Source of the DNA: Saccoglossus kowalevskii | Taxonomy: Eukaryota; Hemichordata; Enteropneusta; Harrimaniidae | Assembly: GCF_000003605.2 (NCBI RefSeq) | Contig: NW_003146430.1 | Span: forward strand, 1-10,841 | DNA: 10,841 nucleotides | Direction: 5' to 3' | Shown: in pieces, positions 1 to 7,430 of the stretch | How positions within the stretch are numbered: the first letter of the stretch is position 1 | Layout of the letters: the number at the start of each line of letters is the position of its first letter | Notes under the pieces: model-generated | Told to the model about the DNA's origin: nothing | What the model saw: the letters and a program-made list of their open reading frames with translations, nothing else | Databases searched by the model: none | Position numbers and translations under genes: made by a program

Positions 1-5
1 AGGCT
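1..5 (+). rRNA. 5S rRNA, last 5 bases only (left edge)
   Basis: AGGCT is the 3' end of a 5S gene cut by the window edge. A normal 96-bp spacer (6-101) follows it. That spacer has the TAGACGAAG/GACATAC spacer type also seen before U15 and U20. Confidence 0.9.
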
Positions 6-101
6 CATCAACATTTTTATTCCACATTACATACTAACATTTTCCCATGATTTTTTGCTTAGACGAAGCATTAAATGACATACAATACGGACGAATATTC
101 A

Positions 102-221
102 GCCTACTGCCAAACCATTGCAGAACACACCAGTTCTCGTCCGATCACTGAAGTTAAGCTGCATCGGGCGTGGTTCGTACTTGCATGGGAGACCGGCTGA
201 GAATACCACATGTAGTAGGCT
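102..221 (+). rRNA. 5S rRNA copy U1
   Basis: Full 120 bp. 5S rRNA is the small RNA of the large ribosomal subunit's central protuberance, made by RNA polymerase III using promoter elements inside the gene. The ends pair as a nine-base helix I (1-9 with 111-119). Changes from the array consensus: T25C, A75C, G99A, G109A, C112T. A75C and G99A fall in or beside loop E; G109A breaks the outermost pair of helix V; C112T leaves a G-U pair in helix I. Function is uncertain because of the loop E change. Confidence 0.95.
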
Positions 222-285
222 TATCAACATTTTTATTCTACCGTACATACTAACTTGTTCGCGGGATTTTTTGCCTAGCCGAAGC

Positions 286-292
286 ATTAAAT
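286..292 (+). promoter_or_regulatory. TATA-like element at -32 to -26 (shown for U2)
   Basis: ATTAAAT lies 32 to 26 bases before the U2 start. The same slot in the other spacers holds ATTAAAT, AATAAAT, ATTAAAC, GTTAAAC, ATTTAAT or ATTAACT. An AT-rich upstream element near -30 is known to assist 5S transcription in several invertebrates and plants. The role here is inferred from position and constancy. The truncated U17 and U19 lack it. Confidence 0.6.
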
Positions 293-317
293 GACATCCA
301 ATTCCGACAAATATTCA

Positions 318-437
318 GCCTACTGCCAACTCATTGCAGAATACACCAGTTCTCGTCCGATCACTGAAGTTAAGCTGCATTGGGCGTGGTTAGTACTTGC
401 ATGGTAGACCGGCTGGGAATACCACGTGCAGTAGGCT
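318..437 (+). rRNA. 5S rRNA copy U2
   Basis: Full 120 bp with A13C, C14T, C64T and G88T. G88T alters the GAGA tetraloop of helix IV (loop D) and lies in the C box; it recurs in U6, U30 and U33. The upstream spacer has a clean ATTAAAT at -32. Confidence 0.95.
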
Positions 438-533
438 CATCTACATTTTTATTCCACCGTACATACTAACTTTTTCGCCGGATTTTTTGCATAGCCGAAG
501 CATTAAACGACATCCAATTCCGACGAATATTCT

Positions 534-653
534 GCCTACTGCCAACCCATTGCAGAATACACCAGTTCTCGTCTGATCACTGCAGTTAAGCTGCATCGGG
601 CGTAGTTAGTACTTGCATGGGAGACTGGCTGGGAATACCACGTGCAGTAGGCT
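534..653 (+). rRNA. 5S rRNA copy U3
   Basis: Full 120 bp with A13C, C41T, A50C, G71A and C93T. U31 and U34 carry the same five changes, so the three descend from one copy. G71A weakens helix V (A opposite C106); C93T gives a tolerable G-U pair in helix IV. Confidence 0.95.
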
Positions 654-749
654 CATCAACATTTTTATTCCACCGTACATACTAACTTTTTTCCATGATT
701 TTTTGCCTAGCCGAAGCATTAAATGACATCCAATTGCGACGAATATTCA

Positions 750-869
750 GCATACTGCCAAACCATTGCAGAATACACCAGTTCTCGTCCAATCACTGAA
801 GTTAATCTGCATCGTACATGGTTAGTACTTGCATGGGAGACCGGCTGGGAATACCACGTGCAGTAGGCT
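750..869 (+). rRNA. 5S rRNA copy U4
   Basis: Full 120 bp with C3A, G42A, G57T, G66T, G67A and G69A. C3A breaks a helix I pair with G117, and G69A breaks helix V. It is related to U32 and U35, which share C3A, G57T, G66T and G69A. It is probably a weak or non-functional copy. Confidence 0.93.
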
Positions 870-965
870 GATGAACTTTTTTATTCCACATTACATACTA
901 ACTTTTTCCTATGATTTTTTGCCTAGCCGAAGCATTAAATGACATCCAATTGCGACGAATATTCA

Positions 966-1085
966 GCCTACTGCCAAACCATTGCAGAATACACCAGTTC
1001 TAGTCCGATCACTGAAGTTAAGCTGCATCGGGCGTGGTTAGTACTTGCATGGGAGACTGGCTGGGTATACCACGTGCAGTTGGCT
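966..1085 (+). rRNA. 5S rRNA copy U5
   Basis: Full 120 bp with C37A, C93T, A101T and A116T. A116T opposes U4 in helix I and is shared with U36 and U51. The downstream spacer is 94 bp. Confidence 0.95.
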
Positions 1086-1179
1086 TATCAACATTTTTAT
1101 TCCACCGTACATACCAACTTTTCCCGGATTTTTTGCCTCGCCGAAGCATTAAACGACATCCAATTCTGACGAATGCTCA

Positions 1180-1299
1180 GCTTACTGCCAAACCATTGCA
1201 GAACACACCAGTTCTCGTCCGATCACCGAAGTTAAGCTGCATCGGGCGTGGTTAGTACTTGCATGGTAGACTGGCTGGGAATACCACGTGCAGTAGGCT
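1180..1299 (+). rRNA. 5S rRNA copy U6
   Basis: Full 120 bp with C3T (still a G-U pair), T25C, T48C, G88T and C93T. T48C restores the common animal base but makes an A-C mismatch in helix III because A31 is unchanged. The spacer before it ends ...GAATGCTCA, as before U37. Confidence 0.95.
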
Positions 1300-1395
1300 C
1301 ATCAACATTTTTAATCCACCGTACATACTAACTTTTTCCCGGGATTTTTTGCCTAGCCGAAGTATTAAATTACATCCAATTCCGACGAATATTCA

Positions 1396-1515
1396 GCCTA
1401 CTGACAAGCCATTGCAGAATACACCAGTTCTCGTCCGATCACTGAAGTTAAGCTGCATCGGGCGTGGTTAGTACTTGCATGGGAGACCGGCTGTGAATAC
1501 CACGTGCAGTAGGCT
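1396..1515 (+). rRNA. 5S rRNA copy U7
   Basis: Full 120 bp with only C9A, A13G and G99T. Control elements are intact apart from the helix I end and a loop E flank. This is one of the copies closer to consensus. It is followed by the shortened 68-bp spacer. Confidence 0.95.
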
Positions 1516-1583
1516 GATGAACATTTTTATTAAACCGTACATAGCCGAAGCAATAAATGACATCCAATTGCAATGAATATTCA
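1516..1583 (+). other. Shortened 68-bp spacer with 28-bp deletion
   Basis: This spacer keeps the first T5 terminator run and the TATA-like AATAAAT before U8. It lacks the 28 bp that normally hold the second and third T runs. The join GTACATAGCCGAAG fuses two places that each contain TA, which suggests a small slippage or end-joining deletion. Confidence 0.9.
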
Positions 1584-1703
1584 GCCTACTGCCAACCCAT
1601 TGCAGAATACACCAGTTCTCGTCCGATCACTGAAGTTAAGCTGAATCGGGCGTGGTTAGTACTTGCATGGGATACCGGCTGGAAATACCACGTGCAGTAG
1701 GCT
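1584..1703 (+). rRNA. 5S rRNA copy U8
   Basis: Full 120 bp with A13C, C61A, G90T and G100A. C61A removes a helix II pair (with G19). G90T changes the helix IV tetraloop. It lies only 188 bp after U7 because of the spacer deletion. Confidence 0.94.
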
Positions 1704-1799
1704 CATAAACATTTTTATTCCACATTACATACTAACATTTTCCCATGATTTTTTGCCTAGCCGTAGCATTAAATTACATCCAATTCCAAGGAATATTCA

Positions 1800-1919
1800 G
1801 CCTACTGCCAAATCATTGCAGAATACACCAGTTCTCGTGCGATCACTGAAGTTAAGCTGCATCGGGCGTGGTTAGTACCTGCATGGGAGACCGGCTGAGA
1901 ATACCATGTGCAGTAGGCT
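1800..1919 (+). rRNA. 5S rRNA copy U9
   Basis: Full 120 bp with C14T, C40G, T80C, G99A and C108T. C108T keeps a G-U pair in helix V. T80C lies at the start of the C box. Confidence 0.94.
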
Positions 1920-2015
1920 CATCAACATTTTTATTCCACCGTACATACTAACTTTTTTCCACGTTTTTTTGCCTAGCCGAAGCATTAAATGACATCCAAT
2001 TGCGACGAATATTCA

Positions 2016-2135
2016 GCCTGCTGCCAAACCAATGCAGAATACACCAGTTCTCGTCCGATCACTGAAGTTAATCTGCATTGGACGTGGTTAGTACTTGCAT
2101 GGGAGAGCGACTGGGAATACCACGTGCAGTAGGCT
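2016..2135 (+). rRNA. 5S rRNA copy U10, C box damaged
   Basis: Full 120 bp with A5G, T17A, G57T, C64T, G67A, C92G and G95A. C92G and G95A break two helix IV pairs and lie inside the C box, so both folding and TFIIIA contact are doubtful. It is probably a decaying copy. Confidence 0.92.
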
Positions 2136-2231
2136 CATCAACATTTTTATTCCACATTACATACTAACATTTTCCCATGTTTTTTTGCCTAGCCGAAGCA
2201 ATAAATGACATCCAATTGCAACGAATATTCA

Positions 2232-2351
2232 GCCTACTGCCAAACCAATGCAGAATACACCAGTTCACGTCCGATCACTGAAGTTAAGCTGCATTGGGCG
2301 TGGTTAGTACTTGCAAGGGAGACCGGCTGGGAATTCCACGTGCATTAGGCT
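2232..2351 (+). rRNA. 5S rRNA copy U11
   Basis: Full 120 bp with T17A, T36A, C64T, T85A, A104T and G114T. G114T opposes C6 in helix I. T17A, T36A, T85A and G114T define a subfamily shared with U24, U42 and U47. Confidence 0.94.
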
Positions 2352-2447
2352 CATCAACATTTTTATTCCACCATACATACTAACTTTTTCCCGGGATTTT
2401 TTGCCTAGCCGAAGTATTAAATTACATCCAATTCCGAGGAATATTCA

Positions 2448-2566
2448 ACCTACTGACAAACCATTGCAGAATACACCTGTTCTCGTCCGATCATTGAAGT
2501 TAAGCTCACCAGACGTGGTTAGTACTTGCATGGGAGTCCGGCTGAGAATACCGCATGCAGTAGGCT
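2448..2566 (+). pseudogene. 5S pseudogene U12, helix II strand replaced
   Basis: This copy is 119 bp and begins with A instead of G. Bases 58-67 read CTCACCAGA instead of CTGCATCGGG, with one base lost, so the 3' strand of helix II no longer pairs with TGCAG at 18-22. Also C9A, A31T, C47T, A91T, G99A, A107G and G109A. The same lineage appears as U25 and U48. A functional rRNA is unlikely. Confidence 0.88.
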
Positions 2567-2662
2567 CATCAACATTTTTATTCCACCGTACATACTAACT
2601 TTCTTCCATGATTTTTTGTCTAGCCGAAGCATTAAATGACATCCAATTGCGATGAATATTCA

Positions 2663-2779
2663 GCCTACTGCCAAAACAATGCAGAATACAAGCAGTCTCG
2701 TCCGATCACTGAAGTAAGCTGCATCGGGCGTGGTTAGTACTGCATAGAGACCTGCTTGGAATACCACGTGCAGTAGGCT
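2663..2779 (+). pseudogene. 5S pseudogene U13, three net deletions
   Basis: This copy is 117 bp. One T is lost near 53-54, one T near 80-81 in the C box, and one base near 86-90 in helix IV. The region around 29-34 is also scrambled, giving ACAAGCAGTCTCG. Helix I is intact at both ends. The internal promoter spacing is altered. Confidence 0.88.
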
Positions 2780-2873
2780 TATCAACATTTTATTCCACCA
2801 TACATACTATCTTTTTCCCGTGATTTTTGCATAGCCGAAGTATTAAATTACATCAAATTCCGACGAATATTCA

Positions 2874-2992
2874 GCTTCATGACAAACCATTGCAGAATAC
2901 ACCAGTTCTCCTCTGATCACTGAAGTTAAGCCCACTGGACGTTGTTAGTACTTGCATGGGAGACCAGCTGTGAATACCACATGCAGTAGAAT
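2874..2992 (+). pseudogene. 5S pseudogene U14, both ends mutated
   Basis: This copy is 119 bp. The 5' end reads GCTTCATGAC and the 3' end GTAGAAT, so helix I loses several pairs on both strands. Also G38C, C41T, G94A, G99T and G109A. Bases after AAGC read CCACTGGACGTTG with one base missing, which disrupts helix II and the A box/IE region. Confidence 0.88.
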
Positions 2993-3088
2993 CATCAACA
3001 TTTTTATTCCACCTTACATACTAACTTTTTCCGATGATTTTTTGCCTAGACGAAGCATTAAATGACATACAATTCGAACGAATATTCA

Positions 3089-3208
3089 GCCTACTGCCAA
3101 ACCATTGCTGAATACACCAGTACTCGTCCGATCGCTGAAGTTACGCTGCATTAGGCGTGGTTAGTACTTGCATGGGAGACCGGCTGGGAATACCACGTGC
3201 AGTAGGCT
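3089..3208 (+). rRNA. 5S rRNA copy U15
   Basis: Full 120 bp. A21T, T34A, A46G, A56C, C64T and G65A lie in the first 65 bases; the 3' half (66-120) matches consensus exactly. A21T breaks a helix II pair, and A46G gives a G-U pair in helix III. Confidence 0.94.
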
Positions 3209-3304
3209 TATCAACATTTTTATTCCACCGTACATACCAACATTTTCCCACGAATTTTTGCCTAGCCAAAGCGTTAAACGACATGCAATTCTGACGAATA
3301 CTCA

Positions 3305-3424
3305 GCCTACTGCCAAACCATTGCATAACACACCAGTTCTCGTCCGATCACTGAAGTTAAGCAGCATCGGACGTGGTAAGTACTTGAATGGGAGACCGGC
3401 TGGGAATGCCACGTGCAGTAGGCT
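3305..3424 (+). rRNA. 5S rRNA copy U16
   Basis: Full 120 bp with G22T, T25C, T59A, G67A, T74A, C83A and A104G. G22T and T59A break helix II, and C83A breaks the C83-G95 pair of helix IV. It is probably weakened. It is followed by the 16-bp residual spacer that leads into truncated U17. Confidence 0.92.
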
Positions 3425-3440
3425 GATGAACATTTTTATT

Positions 3441-3542
3441 GCAGAATACACCAGTTCTCGTCCGATGACTGAAGTTAAGCCGCACAGGGCGTGGTTAGTT
3501 CTTGCACGGGAGACCGGCTGGGAATACCACATGCAGTAGGCT
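3441..3542 (+). pseudogene. Truncated 5S pseudogene U17 (lacks nt 1-18)
   Basis: This copy has 102 bp, matching nt 19-120. A 98-bp deletion removed the previous spacer after its T5 run plus the first 18 bases of the gene. The join is at a shared ATT. The -32 TATA-like element and the 5' strand of helix I are gone, but the A box and C box remain. Changes: C45G, T59C, T63C, C64A, A78T, T85C, G109A. It matches U19 except for G109A. Confidence 0.92.
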
Positions 3543-3638
3543 CATCAACATTTTTATTCCACATTACATGCTAACTTTTTCCTATGATTTTTTGCCTAGC
3601 CGTAGCAATAAATGACATCCAATTCCGACGAATATTCA

Positions 3639-3758
3639 GCCTACTGCCAAACCATTGCAGAATACACCAGTTCTTGTCCGATGACTGAAGTTAAGCTGCA
3701 TCAGGCTTGGTTAGTACTTGCATGGGAGACCGGCTGGGAACACCACGTGCAGTAGGCT
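3639..3758 (+). rRNA. 5S rRNA copy U18
   Basis: Full 120 bp with C37T, C45G, G65A, G69T and T103C. It lies between the two truncated copies and shares C45G with them, which suggests local sequence exchange. Confidence 0.94.
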
Positions 3759-3774
3759 GATGAACATTTTTATT

Positions 3775-3876
3775 GCAGAATACACCAGTTCTCGTCCGAT
3801 GACTGAAGTTAAGCCGCACAGGGCGTGGTTAGTTCTTGCACGGGAGACCGGCTGGGAATACCACGTGCAGTAGGCT
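3775..3876 (+). pseudogene. Truncated 5S pseudogene U19 (lacks nt 1-18)
   Basis: This is a second copy of the same deletion allele, 334 bp after U17, with an identical ATT junction. It carries the U17 changes except G109A. The flanking 16-bp spacer GATGAACATTTTTATT keeps the upstream terminator run. It arose by duplication of U17, not by an independent deletion. Confidence 0.92.
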
Positions 3877-3972
3877 CATCAACATTTTTATTCCACATTA
3901 CATACTAACTTTTTCCTATGATTTTTTGCCTAGACGAAGCATTAAATGACATACAATTCGGACGAATATTCA

Positions 3973-4091
3973 GCCTACTGCCAAACCATTGTAGAATACA
4001 CCAGTTCTCGTCCGATCACAGAAGTTAAGCTGCATCGGCGTGGTTAGTACTTGCATGGGAGACCTGCTGGGAATACCACGAGCAGTAGGCT
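3973..4091 (+). rRNA. 5S rRNA copy U20
   Basis: This copy is 119 bp with C20T, T48A, loss of one G in the 65-67 run, G94T and T110A. T48A opposes A31 in helix III. It is related to U21 (shared C20T, T48A, G94T). Confidence 0.92.
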
Positions 4092-4187
4092 TATCAGCAT
4101 TTTTATTCCACCGTACATACAAAGTTTTTCCCGGGATTTGTTGCCTAACCGAAGTATTAAATTACATCCAATTCCGACGAATATTCA

Positions 4188-4307
4188 GCCTACTGCCAAA
4201 CCATTGTAGAATACACCAGTTCTCGTCCGATCACAGAAGTTAAGCTGCATCGGGCGTGTCTAGTACTTGCTTGGGAGACCTGCTGGGAATACCACATGCA
4301 GTAGGGT
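4188..4307 (+). rRNA. 5S rRNA copy U21
   Basis: 120 bp with C20T, T48A, G72T, T73C, A84T, G94T, G109A and C119G. Helix V and the last helix I pair are weakened. It is a likely decaying copy. The next spacer is enlarged to 101 bp. Confidence 0.92.
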
Positions 4308-4408
4308 TCTCAACATTTTTATTCCACCGAACATACTATCTTTTTTCCCCCCGTGATTTTTTGCCTAGCCGAAACATTGATTGAAATCCTATTCCGACAA
4401 ATATTTCA
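4308..4408 (+). other. Enlarged 101-bp spacer with longer T and C runs
   Basis: This spacer begins TTCTCAAC and contains a T6-C6 tract where others have T5-C3, plus an extra T in the final ATATTTCA. The TATA-like site is degraded to ATTGATT. The length change looks like replication slippage in homopolymers. Confidence 0.85.
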
Positions 4409-4529
4409 GCCTACTGCCAAACCATTGCAGAATACACCAGTTCTCGTCCGATCACTGAAGTTAATCTGCATCGGGCATGGGTTAGTACTTGCTTGGGAGA
4501 CCGGCTGGGTATACCACGTGCAGTAGGTT
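4409..4529 (+). rRNA. 5S rRNA copy U22
   Basis: 121 bp with G57T, G69A, one extra G at 71-72, A84T, A101T and C119T (a G-U pair). The extra G is shared with U40 and U45. It alters the spacing between the A box and C box by one base. Confidence 0.92.
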
Positions 4530-4625
4530 TATCAACTTTTTTATTCCACCGTACATACAAACATTTTCCCGGGATTTGTTGCCTAGCCGAAGTATTAAAT
4601 TACATCCAATTCCGACGAATATTCA

Positions 4626-4745
4626 GCCTACTGCCAAACCATTGAAGAGTACACCAGTTCTCGTCTGATCACAGAAGTTAAGCTGCATCGGGCGTGTTTA
4701 GTACTTGCATGGGAGACCGGCTGGGAATACTACGTGCAGTAGGCT
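4626..4745 (+). rRNA. 5S rRNA copy U23
   Basis: Full 120 bp with C20A, A24G, C41T, T48A, G72T and C106T. Helix III has an A-A opposition at 31/48. C106T is shared with U27 and U46. Confidence 0.94.
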
Positions 4746-4840
4746 CATCAACGTTTTTATTCCACATTACATACTAACATTTTCCCATGTTTTTTGCCTA
4801 GCCGAAGCAATAAATGACATCCAATTGCAACGAATATTCA

Positions 4841-4960
4841 GCCTACTGCCAAACCAATGCAGAATACACCAGTTCACGTCCGATCACTGAAGTTAAGCTG
4901 CATAGGGCGTGGTTAGTACTTACAAGGGAGACCGGCTGTGAATACCACGTGCATTAGGCT
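4841..4960 (+). rRNA. 5S rRNA copy U24
   Basis: Full 120 bp with T17A, T36A, C64A, G82A, T85A, G99T and G114T. G82A removes a helix IV pair. It is the near twin of U47, 4967 bp downstream, which adds G67T. Confidence 0.94.
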
Positions 4961-5056
4961 CATCAACATTTTTATTCCACCATACATACTAAGTTTTTCC
5001 CGGGATTTTTTGCCTAGCCGAAGTATTAAATTACATCCAATTCCGAGGAATATTCA

Positions 5057-5175
5057 ACCTACTGACAAACCATTGCAGAATACAACTGTTCTCGTCCGAT
5101 CATTGAAGTTAAGTCCTCCAGACGTGGTTAGTACTTGCATGGGAGACCGGCTGAGAATACCGCATGCAGTAGGCT
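5057..5175 (+). pseudogene. 5S pseudogene U25, helix II strand replaced
   Basis: 119 bp starting with A. After AAG the sequence reads TCCTCCAGACGTGG, so the helix II 3' strand is lost and one base is missing. Also C9A, C29A, A31T, C47T, G99A, A107G and G109A. It is the same lineage as U12 and nearly identical to U48. Confidence 0.88.
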
Positions 5176-5271
5176 TATCAACATTTTTATTCCACCGTAC
5201 ATACTAACTTTTTCGCGGGATTTTTTGCATAGCCGAAGCATTAAACGACATCCAATTCCTACGAATATTCA

Positions 5272-5391
5272 GCATACTGCCAACCCATTGCAGAATACAC
5301 CAGTTCTCGTCCGATCACTGAAGTTAAGCTGCATCGGGCGTGGTTAGTACTTGCATGGGAGACCGGCTGGGAATACCGCGTGCAGTAGGCT
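5272..5391 (+). rRNA. 5S rRNA copy U26, proximal terminator lost
   Basis: Full 120 bp with only C3A, A13C and A107G (U70-G is still a pair). The gene body is close to consensus, but the spacer T5 run after it has become TTATTATT. The next T5 is at 5425-5429, about 34-38 bases past the gene end, so a transcript would carry a longer 3' trailer. Confidence 0.94.
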
Positions 5392-5487
5392 TATCAACAT
5401 TATTATTCCATCGTACATACAAACTTTTTCCAGGGATTTGTTGCCTAGCCGAAGTATTAAATTACATCCAATTCCGACGAATATTCA

Positions 5488-5607
5488 GCCTACTGCCAAA
5501 CCATTGCAGAGTACACCAGTTCTCGTCTGATCACTGAAGTTAAGCTGCATCGGAAGTGGTTAGTACTTGCATGGGAGACCTGCTGGGGAAACTACGTGCA
5601 GTAGGCT
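5488..5607 (+). rRNA. 5S rRNA copy U27
   Basis: Full 120 bp with A24G, C41T, G67A, C68A, G94T, A101G, T103A and C106T. C68A and the changes at 101-103 affect helix V and the loop E flank. It is a likely weak copy. Confidence 0.92.
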
Positions 5608-5702
5608 TATCAACATTTTTATTCACCGTACATACTATCTTTTTCCCGTGATTTTTTGCCTAGCCGAAGCATTAACTGAAATCCAATTCCGACAAATATT
5701 CA

Positions 5703-5822
5703 GCCTACTGCCAAACCATTGCAGAATACACCAGTTCTCGTCCGATCACTGAAGTTAAACTGCATCGGGCGTGGTTAGTACTTGCATGGGAGACCGGCTG
5801 GGAATACCACGTGCAGTAGGCT
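5703..5822 (+). rRNA. 5S rRNA copy U28, nearest to consensus
   Basis: Full 120 bp with a single change, G57A, just before helix II. All helices, the GAGA tetraloop and loop E are as in the consensus, and the following spacer has an intact T5. With U51 it is the best candidate for a functional gene here. The TATA-like site is the variant ATTAACT (5671-5677). Confidence 0.96.
5752..5799 (+). promoter_or_regulatory. Internal control region (A box, IE, C box), shown in U28
   Basis: By alignment with the known 5S internal promoter, the A box corresponds to nt 50-64 (AAGTTAAACTGCATC here), the intermediate element to nt 67-72 and the C box to nt 80-97. TFIIIA binds these, followed by TFIIIC and TFIIIB. 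The same block exists in every unit with the substitutions noted per copy. Limits are by analogy. Confidence 0.75.
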
Positions 5823-5830
5823 CATCAACA

Positions 5831-5835
5831 TTTTT
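5831..5835 (+). terminator. RNA polymerase III T5 terminator (shown after U28)
   Basis: TTTTT begins 9 bases after the 5S end. The same position (spacer bases 9-13) holds T4 to T6 in almost all units. Two more T runs (T5 at spacer 34-38, T6 at 46-51) could act as back-ups. The proximal run is lost after U26, U39 and U49. Confidence 0.8.
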
Positions 5836-5918
5836 GTTCCACCGTACATACTAACTTTTTCCCGGGATTTTTTGCCTAGCTATAGTATTTAATTAAATCC
5901 AATTCCGACCAATATTCA

Positions 5919-6038
5919 GCCTACTGCCAAACCATTGCAGTATACACCAGTTCTCGTCCGATCACTGAAGTTAAGCAGCATCGGGCGTGCTTAGTACTTG
6001 CATGGGAGACCGGCTGGGAATACCACGTGTAGTAGGCT
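5919..6038 (+). rRNA. 5S rRNA copy U29
   Basis: Full 120 bp with A23T, T59A, G72C and C112T. A23T and C112T, and the spacer before it (GACCAATATTCA), place it with U38 and U43. G72C breaks the inner helix V pair. Confidence 0.94.
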
Positions 6039-6134
6039 CATCAACATTTTTATTCCTCATTACATACTAACTTTTTCCTATGATTTTTTGCCTAGCCATA
6101 GCATTAAATGACCTCCAATTCCGATGTATATTCA

Positions 6135-6254
6135 GCCTACTCCCAAACCATTGCAGAATACACCAGTTCTCGTCCGATCACTGAAGTTAAGATGCATCAG
6201 GCGTGGTTAGTACTTGCATGGTAGACCGGCTGGGAATACCACGTGCAGTAGGCT
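6135..6254 (+). rRNA. 5S rRNA copy U30
   Basis: Full 120 bp with G8C, C58A, G65A and G88T. G8C opposes C112 in helix I; C58A breaks helix II. The left end of the 648-bp duplication falls inside this copy: its 3' part matches U33. Confidence 0.94.
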
Positions 6255-6350
6255 CATCAACATTTTTATTCCACCGTACATACTAACTTTTTCGCGGGAT
6301 TTTTTGCATAGCCGAAGCATTAAACGACATCCAATTCCGACGAATATTCA

Positions 6351-6470
6351 GCCTACTGCCAACCCATTGCAGAATACACCAGTTCTCGTCTGATCACTGC
6401 AGTTAAGCTGCATCGGGCGTAGTTAGTACTTGCATGGGAGACTGGCTGGGAATACCACGTGCAGTAGGCT
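6351..6470 (+). rRNA. 5S rRNA copy U31
   Basis: Full 120 bp with A13C, C41T, A50C, G71A and C93T, identical to U3 and U34. A50C starts the A box and makes a CTGCAG palindrome. Confidence 0.95.
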
Positions 6471-6566
6471 CATCAACATTTTTATTCCACCGTACATACT
6501 AACTTTTTTCCATGATTTTTTGCCTAGCCGAAGCATTAAATGACATCCAATTGCGACGAATATTCA

Positions 6567-6686
6567 GCATACTGCCAATCCATTGCAGAATACACCAGTT
6601 CTCGTCCGATCACTGAAGTTAATCTGCATCGTGCATGGTTAGTACTTGCATGGGAGACCGGCTGGGAATTCCACGTGCAGTAGGCT
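6567..6686 (+). rRNA. 5S rRNA copy U32
   Basis: Full 120 bp with C3A, A13T, G57T, G66T, G69A and A104T. It matches U35 except for A104T. Helix I and helix V each lose a pair. Confidence 0.93.
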
Positions 6687-6782
6687 GATGAACTTTTTTA
6701 TTCCACATTACATACTAGATTTTTCCTATTATTTTTTGCCTAGCCGAAGCAATAAATGACATCCAATTGCGACGAATATTCA

Positions 6783-6902
6783 GCCTACTGCCAAACCATT
6801 GCAGAATACACCAGTTCTCGTCCGATCACTGAAGTTAAGCTGCATCAGGCGTGGTTAGTACTTGCATGGTAGACCGGCTGGGAATACCACGTGCAGTAGG
6901 CT
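6783..6902 (+). rRNA. 5S rRNA copy U33
   Basis: Full 120 bp with just G65A and G88T. The rest is consensus, and both ends pair perfectly. G88T replaces the first base of the GAGA tetraloop. It is a possible functional copy. Confidence 0.96.
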
Positions 6903-6998
6903 CATCAACATTTTTATTCCACCGTACATACTAACTTTTTCGCGGGATTTTTTGCATAGCCGAAGCATTAAACGACATCCAATTCCGACGAATATTCA

Positions 6999-7118
6999 GC
7001 CTACTGCCAACCCATTGCAGAATACACCAGTTCTCGTCTGATCACTGCAGTTAAGCTGCATCGGGCGTAGTTAGTACTTGCATGGGAGACTGGCTGGGAA
7101 TACCACGTGCAGTAGGCT
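6999..7118 (+). rRNA. 5S rRNA copy U34
   Basis: Full 120 bp, same five changes as U3 and U31 (A13C, C41T, A50C, G71A, C93T). It belongs to the second half of the 648-bp duplication. Confidence 0.95.
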
Positions 7119-7214
7119 CATCAACATTTTTATTCCACCGTACATACTAACTTTTTTCCATGATTTTTTGCCTAGCCGAAGCATTAAATGACATCCAATT
7201 GCGACGAATATTCA

Positions 7215-7334
7215 GCATACTGCCAATCCATTGCAGAATACACCAGTTCTCGTCCGATCACTGAAGTTAATCTGCATCGTGCATGGTTAGTACTTGCATG
7301 GGAGACCGGCTGGGAATACCACGTGCAGTAGGCT
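7215..7334 (+). rRNA. 5S rRNA copy U35
   Basis: Full 120 bp with C3A, A13T, G57T, G66T and G69A. It is the counterpart of U32 and, more distantly, U4. Confidence 0.93.
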
Positions 7335-7430
7335 GATGAACTTTTTTATTCCACATTACATACTAGATTTTTCCTATTATTTTTTGCCTAGCCGAAGCAA
7401 TAAATGACATCCAATTGCGACGAATATTCA

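Larger units (their letters stand above)
534..1299 (+). repeat. Four-unit block recurring at +6465 bp (6999-7765)
   Basis: U3, U4, U5 and U6 correspond in order to U34, U35, U36 and U37, at offsets of 6465, 6465, 6465 and 6466 bp. Shared diagnostic changes include the whole U3/U34 set, C3A+G57T+G66T+G69A, C93T+A116T, and the GAATGCTCA spacer end. Confidence 0.8.
3425..3934 (+). repeat. 334-bp duplicated dimer around truncated 5S copies
   Basis: About 176 bp from 3425 to 3600 recurs at 3759-3934. Each begins with the short GATGAAC spacer and includes the truncated 5S and about half of the next spacer. After the spacer GCCTAG the copies diverge (CCGTAG against ACGAAG). The 334-bp offset equals one 118-bp truncated unit plus one 216-bp unit. 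Confidence 0.85.
4700..5822 (+). repeat. Five-unit block recurring at +4967 bp (9667-10790)
   Basis: U24-U28 start 4967-4968 bp before U47-U51, and the order of subtypes is the same: the T17A/T36A type, the helix II pseudogene, the A107G type with lost terminator, the ACAAAC spacer type and the ATTAACT type. A partial third version (U11-U12) is at about 2130-2566. The copies have diverged by several changes per unit. Confidence 0.8.

Noticed and set aside
267-276. GCCTAGCC in the spacer as a second 5S start (resembles GCCTAC)
   Set aside because: Only five or six bases match and nothing 5S-like follows. The true start 96 bases after the previous gene pairs perfectly with the 3' end.
99-3532. 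Minus-strand open reading frames
   Set aside because: They are antisense shadows of the 5S units with the same periodic explanation and no independent coding signal.
3425-3934. Mobile element insertion near the irregular units
   Set aside because: The irregularity is a loss of 98 bp with a clean ATT junction. No foreign sequence is present.
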